Assembly (NCBI GenBank): GCA_030141605.1
Contig: JAQGDQ010000021.1
Span: forward strand, 560,001-620,000
Reading direction: 5' to 3'
DNA: 60,000 nucleotides
From: Tubiluchus corallicola
Taxonomy: Eukaryota; Priapulida; Priapulimorpha; Priapulimorphida; Tubiluchidae
Under the pieces are notes generated by a model, which was not told where the DNA came from, did no database searches, and worked only from the letters and a program-made list of their open reading frames with translations. Each line of letters begins with the position of its first letter. Within the stretch, counting starts at the first letter, position 1. Positions 26,801-36,200 of this stretch are shown here, piece after piece. The translations under genes were made by a program, and so were the position numbers.

Positions 26801-28640
26801 TGCTAAGCACAAACGGGTTAATGTAGTTGATCATACAACCACCATATGTACACGCTCCTGTGAATTAATACAAATGCTGAGGTTAATTTAAATTATTCTG
26901 ATATAATGATTATAATGATATAATGCTCCAATCTTTCAATTCTTGTAAAGCACTGAAATCAGGACAATGACCTACTTGAATATGCAATAACCAAAGCACT
27001 GAGTAGCACACTGATAAGAGAAAATATAAATTCAAAGAAACTTTAATCTTACTATCTGGGTTGCGCCCGATTTGATTCACTTGACATTTCTACATCTCCA
27101 TCCTCATCAACTGCTCCAAGTCTACTTCGTGGAGTAGGGCCCAAACCCCGGCCTCGTCCACGACCTCGCCCACCTGAAAACACAGCAAAAAATAACATAA
27201 ACAAGCCACCATAGACATCCAAGTTGGACTATCATATAACAAATCTTGCAAAATCCTGTAAATAATGCAGTAAACACAAAAACCAAAAATGCTGTTACAT
27301 CTGTATGTGATAGCAATTTGGCTTCGCATTTGCTAGAGAAGGTCGCCACCTGTTTTCGTTACTCAAGTGAATTGTCAGCACCACAAACGTTTACAGCTTT
27401 TGTTTATTAGCTGCACTGTCGAAAATTACTAAAAGAACATTAACACTCTTGTCTGAGGTTCTTGCACAAATTAGGGTGCTGCCTTCCTGAATCAATGAAA
27501 TGTGTACCAAATACATATATATATGTATCTCGAGTCATTTTCACTTGTCAATTTGAATCCCATTATACCAGTGTGGGCTACAAGACACTGAAAGAAAGAG
27601 GAAATATATATGTATATAAATATGTATTTACTGCAAAAGCATTAATTGTATTGTATTATTGTATTATTGCAAGTGCACAGTCTTCACATATGTCACAGAA
27701 TCTGCTGCAGCATTCTATAAAACCACTCGGTTTGAAATCTTCTGCATTAGACGATAATAATAAACAATCCTCAAATTCCATCTTTAAAATCACATACTAC
27801 ATGGGACACTGATGCTTATATGACAGCCGCGGGTACCACCTCTTTGTTCCAATACTGGCCAAGCTCAACTTGATGGTTTAGGCCTCACCTTGTACACCCA
27901 ATGTGTGCTACACTGCCATGTACCACGAGGTGCTACACTGAGAAACAGTACACGATACTACGGTACACAGCGAGGTAGTGAGGTGATACACGGGGGAGGT
28001 CGGGCAAGGGGAACATCCCGTGTAGTATGCCAACTACAACCATATTTAGCGGCTAATTCTTTGGTGCAGTAAATTGAATTCAATGAGGTTTGAATACTTC
28101 TTTATGTTAAATTTCCTCGTTTCAAATTTCATCTCCCAGTTCATTTCAAAAATCTTCAACCATTTCAACTTATCACAAACTGACACTTCTGACCCTTCCG
28201 CCCTAAGACCAGTGACCGTGCTTCCTCCAACATATCATGACAACTGCCGCTAGGCGGCACTTCCACTAGAAAGAAAACTTTTTGAGAGAAAACAAAAATA
28301 TAAAACGCAAAAGACAAGGCGTGAGATAAAACTATTAACAGAGGTTTAAAGAGAGAGATAACTATGGCATGGGCAAAAAGCCTACACATTATACTATACT
28401 AGTACTAATTTTACTTATAGCTTCGCTCTTGTCCATCCACTGTAATCTCAATGAGTCCCAATATACAGCAAAAGAGCTACCAAGATTCATAGTTTGAAAA
28501 ATTTTCACCTCGTTGAGCTTATCCTTATAGTGCTTAATACAATTTGAAAAAATTACCATACCTCTGTAACTTGGACGGTAACCTCTGCTTGATTCATTAA
28601 ATGAACGACCACCGCTTCTTGCTGCAGTGACTGAAAACAT
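17862..28640 (-). CDS. NXF1: Nuclear RNA export factor 1 (TAP), 17 coding exons
   Basis: Exons, 5' to 3' on minus: 28640-28562, 27173-27053, 26302-26202, 25284-25184, 24611-24528, 24271-24167, 23605-23464, 23073-22874, 22524-22415, 21554-21518, 21204-21136, 20983-20832, 20029-19852, 19551-19439, 18814-18757, 18420-18194, 17961-17862. All phases agree; 658 codons plus stop (human about 619). NXF1 carries mRNPs through nuclear pores as a dimer with NXT1. An Arg/Gly-rich N-terminus ([20 protein letters not shown]) is followed by the RNA-binding domain ([17 protein letters not shown], about 129-197), leucine-rich repeats (about 198-383; [34 protein letters not shown]), the NTF2-like domain (about 384-550; [28 protein letters not shown]) and the C-terminal UBA-like domain (about 600-658; [19 protein letters not shown]). 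The start at 28640 is the first in-frame ATG; an upstream coding exon cannot be excluded. Confidence 0.92.
23140..23260. repeat. Repeat fragment with CAAGTCGAC motifs
   Basis: Three copies of CAAGTCGA(C/T) occur near 23168, 23186 and 23241, with ACCGTATATACGTGTGTACA at the left and TTACCCGTGTGCAAG at the right. This looks like part of a dispersed repeat inside an NXF1 intron. I cannot name the family. Confidence 0.4.
23697..23750. repeat. Repeat copy 1, AATGTTAATCATAACATT block
   Basis: About 50 bp beginning AATGTTAATCATAACATTAC is repeated, diverged, at about 24377-24430. Both copies lie in NXF1 introns, on either side of the exon 24271-24167. Confidence 0.6.
24377..24430. repeat. Repeat copy 2, AATGTTAATCATAACATT block
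   Basis: Second copy of the block at 23697-23750, at roughly 80% identity by eye. The core is a near-palindrome. Confidence 0.6.
27880..28060. other. GC-rich repeat-like island in an NXF1 intron
   Basis: Unusually GC-rich for this window. It has recurring short words (GCTACACTG twice, ACGAGGT/GCGAGGTAGTGAGGT, TACACG/GTACAC) and a stem-capable pair, ACACGGG near 27988 with CCCGTGT near 28016. It lies in the intron between the first two NXF1 coding exons. It could be a SINE or other mobile fragment; I see no coding potential. Confidence 0.3.
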
Positions 28641-29090
28641 CGCAACTTACACGCGTAATAAATACGTCATTCAGTAATAGTGGAAATAAACTAAACCAAA
28701 GAAAGTAAAAAATCAAGAGTCACACGACATCATCCTTGACTCCTTGTTGAGCAACCACAAAAAAATTATAATAGCAGAAATCTTATAGTAGAAAAAGTTG
28801 TTAAAGAAAAACCTGTTTGCGGCAACGCCTGCCTCGTTCCTCGGCAGTCATAGATTTACTTAAATGCTAGTATTAAAAATTTGTGACCCAAATAAATTTT
28901 CTGCCTTGTTTTTTAAACGTGTGTGTACAATGTATGCTAAGCACTCGCACGAAATATATACATTCACAGGAATGCCTCCTCGCCCACCATAACGCTCACT
29001 TGGCTCACAACCTAAGCTAGGCAAAATACGGGGGAGGGTGAACTCAAGAATCCAAACCACCCGGAGATCTGTTACGTAGCTATGCAAATA

Positions 29091-29277
29091 CAGTCAATCC
29101 TCGTTACAATGCCGTGGTTCATAACATCTGCCGTGCTTAACACCCAAATTTGTAGCAAAAGAAAATATGTACATGTGCACAGACATATACATATTAATGC
29201 ACCTCGTTACAATGCCAATTTGCTATAGCGCTAACTTTTTTGCTGTCCAAAGTAGGTGCTATAAAGAGGTTTGACTG
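29091..29277. mobile_element. TA-flanked MITE, pogo/Tigger-like ends
   Basis: The left end CAGTCAATCCTCGTTACAATG and the inverted right end CAGTCAAACCTCTTTATAGCA match over the outer 12-15 bases. Both ends abut TA (29089-29090 and 29278-29279), as expected for Tc1/mariner-pogo insertions. A further related end lies at 29357 (ACTG then TA), suggesting a second, nested or abutting copy. No transposase is encoded. Confidence 0.6.
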
Positions 29278-29802
29278 TATAAACATTTTGTTTTGCAAAA
29301 AATCTGAGCATTAAGCGAGGTTGGCAGTACAGACAGGGGTTATAACGGCTTTGACTGTAAATCTTTTTCCTTAACTAGCGACCTTATTTCCTCGACACTT
29401 GTACGGACTCGCTTACTCTAGTGTCCTATCCGTAATATTTTGCTATGTTTTCTCAGTATACGTCGGCCATCTCTGTTTTTGTAGATTGAGAAGCCAGGGT
29501 AGTCACAGTGAGCTCTTTGCACTAGTGCACTAGTGGATAGTCAAATTCCCTGTGCAGTAAGAAAGAGCCCTTTTTGCTGAATTTCTTTACTTCTATATGC
29601 CTTCCAGCATTTTTGTGTAAATAGACTTTACAATTCTACTTTAGCATTGGCCAAGAAAGTCCCTCTGTGTACATTGCCAAGAAGAACGCACGTGCGCATC
29701 TGTTTCCATTGCTCTTCCAGACTTGTTTTTTCAGTCATTTTTCAAATGCCTCAGAATTTTTTATTTTTTAAAAAACTCACATTTGCCAGGACTAGGACTC
29801 TT

Positions 29803-30273
29803 TCAGCATGTTGTGCACGATACGAAGCTGTATGCAGTGGCTTTCGACCACCTAATGACAAAAGGTGGTCCGAAATTTCTACTTTTACTGGCAAACAAAG
29901 CTGTTACCAGTAGGATGGCCTTTTTTCGGACAGCATTTTTCCATGTGCACACGATACATGTGCTTATCCAAATCTTGTGCCAGTGCATAGCATTTGTCAC
30001 ATTCTTTCTTAGTTTTTTTTCAATGCTGGGACTTGCTTCTTTTACATAGTTTTTATCTTGTGTTTGGGCATTTTGTGGGTGTGAGTTAAGTTTGTTAATG
30101 AATTTGACCTGACTGATTCGCAAACTGGGCAAAAAACCCTTTGCTACGACTCTTTTTCTTTGCTGTGATTTTTTTTTCTTTGCCTTTTGGTTAGGGTTAG
30201 GTGCTTTTTCAATGGTTTCTGCAACAACTTCAGTGCCTTCTTCTTCTGGAAGTTCAGACATCCACCACCACAT
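29803..30273 (-). other. Unrecognised 156-codon ORF, probably decayed
   Basis: The frame opens at 30273; an internal Met gives MSELPEEEGTEVVAETIEK followed by a Lys-rich stretch (KAKKKKSQQRKR) that could be a nuclear localisation signal. A different frame in the last third encodes a degenerate Cys/His pattern (ECDKCYALAQDLDKHMYRVH), hinting at a frameshifted zinc-finger-like segment. No family is recognised. It may be a pseudogene or transposon remnant. Confidence 0.25.
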
Positions 30274-31765
30274 GTAAGTTTATATGTTTGACAATATGGA
30301 GCATACCCCAAAGTAAAATATGCAACAGTATGCAAAAATGGAAAATAAGCAATTGTTAACATGATGACATTTGTGTTGGACCAGACTAGGTCCACCCCTT
30401 GGGTAAAATTTCTTCTTGCGCATTACAAGCAACCACCTATGTAAGTAAGTATCTTTATTTATCACCTTTTTTATAAGAAAAACACAGAGCATGAAGTGAG
30501 AATATGATACAAAGTGACAAGATTATTAAATGAGTAAATTATCTGAGTTAATGATGTTCAAGTGATTGGTGTAAGGGTGGCGAAAAACTAAAAGTTACCA
30601 AAGTCAACCACCCTGATGTACATTATACTATGCAATTTCGTTCAATGATAACTGTTTTGTTCGATTGAAGAGGCCTAACTTAGTTTGTTATTGTATAGGG
30701 AAACTACCTGCGTAGTTTATTTTTTATTGCTGTTGTTTTTTATAATGTACTAGGCACCCATGAACTACATCTGCCCAACAAGTAACCTAAATGTCAGTGT
30801 TATGCAGGTCATTTTGAAAGTGCGTTGGCTTAATACTTTATTACAGGGATGTTCTGCTTTCTCATTCAGCCTGTATAGTGTTATAGTTACCTGTCTAAAG
30901 TATCAAACTCCCTAGAAATGTAGTGAACTGTTCCAGTAACAGGAAAATGTGATTTTGATATTGAGAAGTGTGTGGGGGATAAACTGGAAAATGATGGCAG
31001 TTAAAATGTTGGGTTTATAATTTTGAAGACAAACCTAAGATTTATGTGTTGAAATTGGCTGAACTGATGTTTTATTGTGAAAAGTCCTGGACAGTTGTCA
31101 ATGGTGTAATACTATCCTAATGGACAATGTCTTGTGCTGCAATTGAGTGGGAAAAAACAACTTTGAGCCTTCTACACAGTATAAGCAATCCAGCACTTGT
31201 TGTTACAGTGTGGACGGACTGGCACCTAGTACTGTCAAGCATGCTATGCGATGTTTCGGAGATGGTATCCCTTCCATGGAGAGATGGTGGGTGTATCTCA
31301 GTGATTGCCAGTGGACTGACGTAGTGAGCGCTCACTCCAGAGATAAGTAACAGTTTACTTTTGAGCTCAATAGTGATTACTCAAATTGGTGATATCTTGT
31401 GCACAAACTCTTATGGACAGTGAAAACTGCAGTTACTATCAGGTTACTGTTTGATACCAAAAACTTCTACTGTAATTCTTGAAATGTCCATCTATAATTA
31501 TTGTCATGTATTTTTTTTTCTTTTTTTCTTGCTTACTCAGATTGTGTGTCAGTAGAATAAAGCATTGAAGTGTTAATTGATCTTTCAGTAAGCTTTGTAT
31601 TCAGAAACAGGTACACATAAACCACAAGGAAATCTCCGCATTTTAAAAGCCTTAGTATCAGTCTCGCAACGTTACCAAAGTTAAGTGCGCCTTCTTACTC
31701 GTATTGCATAAGTTACTAATTACTATCTCCCACGAGGAACGCCATCATTACAACATTAACCTAGG

Positions 31766-31830
31766 CTAATGTATTTATTGTTGTCCAGTAAAATGGTAAA
31801 TAAAGATTATTCTATCTATCTATTTAATCT
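31766..31830 (+). repeat. Retroelement-like 3' tail with TCTA microsatellite
   Basis: ATTGTTGTCCAGTAAAATGG then TAAATAAAGATTATTCTATCTATCTATTT. A short conserved-looking 3' end followed by a simple repeat is typical of SINE/LINE tails. Related tails (AATAAA followed by ATT/ACT repeats) appear inverted near 3975-4015 and 30440-30470. Confidence 0.4.
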
Positions 31831-32942
31831 CTGAAAACAATGCGATTAAAACAGAATGTGAAACTTTTTGAAATTAAATAGTTATATCACTGTGCAAAGC
31901 ATTTGCAGTTTTGTGAAACCTCTTTTTGTCAAAAATGGATATTCTTTGGTTCCAATCACCACATAATGACTATTTTGCTGTGACAGAACAAAACCACATT
32001 GGCATTTTTACACATATAACAGTTTTCATTTTAATATGACACCAGTTTTTAAATTGCAGCATTTATATACTTCCGGTAACATAAGCCAGCATCTGTAAAA
32101 GATCAAATTGTTGTGTGGTAAAAAAGAGCATTTTAAATCCTTTCAAAGAACTTTAAGCTCTTTTGTGGGAATAGTCGAGTTAATTCTCTATCCAATGCAG
32201 CTCGTCACAGCAACCAATCATAAAGGGTTGCTACTTTTTTTATAGTGGTTGGCCCTCGACTTAATATATTAGACATGTTGATCCTGTACTTAATGTATAC
32301 GGCCTTGTGGCAATAATCCAATCAAATGTCTGACCAACGAGGGCTTGCATAACAGCCATCCTAAAAGGTTGTGGCACTACTGTGCTTTTGTTGTACCTAG
32401 ATTCGCCACGAAATCAAACGTGATTAAACTGGCGGTGCTCATATCTCAAGGTCGCGACCCACTGTGAACCGCTGATTACAGGCTTGTTTAATGCCAGACA
32501 TTTGCATTGAAGTTTTGGTGACAGCTGTTGATTGTATTTAAAAGTTATCTACAAAAAATTTTATTCCTCTAACAAATCATATCATAGGGAGTTTTGCATA
32601 CACAAAAAATCATAAAATCACCAAAATCAGTGGAGTGTTGAGTGGAGCTGTCTGTCAGTCGGGAGTATTTTTCCTGATTATTATCAATATTATGGATTGC
32701 TGAATACTTTTGTACCATGTTTTTGCTCAAATGAGTAACTACAACTAAAATGTTTCCTGTAATATTCTGGTCACAGTATGCCTAACAAGCACATTAACAC
32801 GAACCAGTGGCAAGTCTCCATCAACCTGTTTGTTATTCAGAGCACCTTATACAGCTCTAAAGGATTAATGCATACGAATGCTGAAGAATTTCCTTTTTTA
32901 TATACAATTAAAAATTAAAATAAAATTTATAAAACTTAAAAA

Positions 32943-32948
32943 TTTATT
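32943..32948 (-). terminator. Candidate MSH5 polyadenylation signal
   Basis: TTTATT on + reads AATAAA on the MSH5 strand, 257 nt after the MSH5 stop codon. It is the first canonical hexamer I find downstream. Confidence 0.45.
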
Positions 32949-33204
32949 AGTACAGTTGCTAGACTTAAAAATATATGAACATTTGAATAAATACAAATTG
33001 AAAATTACTCACAAATGAATAAATAAATAAATTTAAAAAATATAATCAATGTAACTCATTGTACATACTAACTCATAAAACAAAACTGCCATACAACTAT
33101 AGGTAATAAGTAAATCATTATACATACATATATATATATATATATTTAAAATTTAACATTTAAAATAATTAACTTACACGGAATGGGTACTTGCCAAAAA
33201 TAAG

Positions 33205-36200
33205 TTAGTCAGATATTACGCTGCTTTCCTTGGCAATTTTGTTAAGAAAAGTTGTGATGTCGTCTTTCTCCAAATCTAGCGTGAGGAATTCAGATACCAA
33301 ACTATTGCATCTAAATCGCAGAGGAAATTTAACACAAGATATTACTTTTCCCAAATTTTAAATCACAGTAAATATACAGAAAGAACACAAAAAAGCCAGC
33401 ACTTCTTAAAAATATCATAGAGCCAAAATTTTTTGTCCTATTTGTACGTAAATTTGATACAGTAGAGTAGAAATATTTTCCAAATGTAAAAAAAAAATCG
33501 GAAGTAAAAGCAATGTACGAAGTTTTGCAATTTTATAGAAGTAACTTATTCACTAAGTGATGCAGCTGGTTCAGTGAGTTTGTTTATGCAACTCGCAGCA
33601 CAAATTTTTGCTAAGGAAGTCTAAAAATAGAAATATTTTTTAAGATGATATTGTCATTAAACCTATAAAAATGAAAAAAAAACTAGTTAGTAATACATCT
33701 GTAAAATCTTTAAGGACATGTTCATTTTATCAGATTTATCTACTCTTTTTATTTTATTTTTTTCAGATTTCTAAATTCCTTTCTTCTCTCACATGTCCTA
33801 GTGACATCAGTTTTGCTTAGCAATTAAATCAATGCTTGACCTTTATCATTTCTTATTGGGAAACTATCTTATTAGTCACTCTGTGCCAAATCGTTTATCA
33901 TGGCTGTATTGTTTAACAATTATTTCGTCTTGTTCTGTAAAGGGCATATGTTTATTTGCTAAATAAGAAATTCAGAATTAAAATAAAATCAACAAGAACA
34001 CAAATAAAACAAAATTAATGCATCCATAAAGATAACAAAGTCATATTAATATCTAGCTTTTTTTATTTTTATGGGCTTAACAATATTATTAATGTTCGTT
34101 TTTTGGAAATGCCTACAAAAAATTAGTTGGTAAGTGACAAACTGCTTCTCGTTTAACCTGTTGAATTTGTTAACAAAATAGATAAAAATTCTCAGCCCTA
34201 TGGCATTTTAAAAATGGTATAATTTTTTGTGTCCATCTGTTGTATACACACAGACACATGTGTTATCACAGTAAACTGAGCTCACAATTTTTTTAATATA
34301 TCAAAATTCAGAACAGCATTGAATGCACCCAAAAAAACAGGAGCTGGGACAGGCCACAAATGCATTTGTTCACTTTCCAATTTCCCTTCCAAATTCTGTT
34401 CAAGCTGATAGAACTTCTATCTGTTTAAAGTTAACAAGATAATTTTCCCTTTGGTTGGGCAACAAAAACCAACCACATCCACTCGAGTTGTGCAATGCTA
34501 TAACTTAATTTGCGTAACAACTCAGTGAACTAGACAAATTACTTAGTAAGTAACTGCAGTAAAATTGCAAAGTCTCTAAAATGCTTTTACTTCCAATTTT
34601 TTACATTTTGAAAATAAATTAAAGTTTGTGTTATTGTGTTGATGTTTCCAAAAATTCACTCAAATGTAAAGAAAGGATTTTTTAAATTTTCATAATTTCA
34701 CAATACTCAGTTTACCATACACAGACATAAAATCTATGTACACTTACATCTGTGATTGGGTTCTTGTAGTAAGAGATACTATTAGATCTCAGGCAAAGAA
34801 GCAAACAATGCGCTAGAGCGTGTTTCCGCGAAAAGTTTATCTTATTACTGCTGTAATGCACGGAAGAGGAAGTCAACAGACTGTACATAACAAGAAATTT
34901 TCAAATTGACTGTTATATTATGCAGCTGCCTATGGCAAAGTGTGTATTTTTGAAGTACAGTAGGTAAACGCTGTTGCACTGATATATGCAAGTTGTTTAA
35001 TTCATTAATTTTTCGCCATTTTTCTGTCAATTTTAGTCAGTCAGTTTTATCATTCTTCATTTAATTGCAGCCTTTTAAATTTATCCAGCAACTATGAGTT
35101 TTTTTTGTTTTTGTCCGTTATGCATCCACCTCCGTGTGCTTCTGTTTTTTAATTATACGAGGGTAAGGTGCAAGCAAACTTACTGCTCGATTGCCTACAC
35201 AATGATTCGGTGCACAATAGTGATTGAAGTTCACTTAACAGACTAAAATGTGCTCTAGCTGCTAGCTGTATGTGAAGAGTGGTTACATTGAAACAATTCA
35301 CTATAATTTTCAGAGTGAATTTGATTGAAAAAAGGTGAATCTAGAAAACTGGACTTAATCTCTATTATGTATTTAAAAAAATAGGCAAGCAACCAAAAAT
35401 ACTTTTAATTTTTCATTTTACTATTACTTTTGTCATCTATTACCGAAAAATGTGGTCTTATTAAATGGTCTTATTAAAATTATTATTGGTATTGTTAACT
35501 AAATATTCTCAATTATAACTTCAAATGAAGCATTTCCAGATCATGCCTACATCTTTCTAAAATGTGACTGGTTCCATCATCAGTAATTTTATTAAGTGGC
35601 ATCTACTGCATTACCAAAAAAGAACTTACTTATGAGCTTGACGTAAAGTGGAATGCAAGTGCAAAGTCAAGTGTGTGTCACCAACGCAAAAAAGAAATAA
35701 AGTATACAGATAATAACAGCTCATTAAAAATGTACCATAGACTTACTTTTCCAATTGCTCAGACATTTTCACTGAGTTAATCCGCTGTATAGGTTTGTTC
35801 TGATTTAACAGTTCTGTAATCTACAACAATACAAACTGTAAGAGTAAAATAGTAAAAAGTTAAAGGAAAACACGATATCCTACCCCATTATGAAGCATGG
35901 TGTACATTTTAACACGTGCCATAATAATGCTAAAGTGTTTCTGATGTAATAAGTTAGAAACATAATTAACAGCCAGGGAGCCCAGCTAGTAATAATGTCA
36001 AAAATGAACACAATTTTTAGGGGTACAAACTACATGTAGCACTGGAATGTGAAAGCAAAAATTGAAGTATGATACTACTGTACAATATTAATTATGATAT
36101 ACAACTCCGCAATTTTAAGTTTAATTAAAATTTCAAGTTTACTGATGTGCTAACGCATTAACTCTTGAACATGTATGCCACATTATAACTGAGAGGTATA

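Larger units (their letters stand above)
28641..33204. other. Interval between NXF1 and MSH5, no recognised gene
   Basis: Both flanking genes are on the minus strand, so this holds the 3' UTR of MSH5 and the 5' end or promoter of NXF1. It also contains a MITE (29091-29277), a 16-bp perfect palindrome CACTAGTGCACTAGTG at 29520-29535, an unrecognised ORF at 29803-30273 and a retroelement-like tail at 31766-31830. A purine-rich start-like segment at 28851-28813 (MTAEERGRRCRKQ then GT) was considered as an NXF1 first exon, but its phase does not fit. Confidence 0.45.

Noticed and set aside
28813-28851. MTAEERGRRCRKQ segment as NXF1 first exon
   Set aside because: It would end in phase 0, while the next NXF1 exon requires phase 1.
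29520-29535. Perfect 16-bp palindrome CACTAGTGCACTAGTG
   Set aside because: Isolated, with no adjoining element or gene feature; could be chance.
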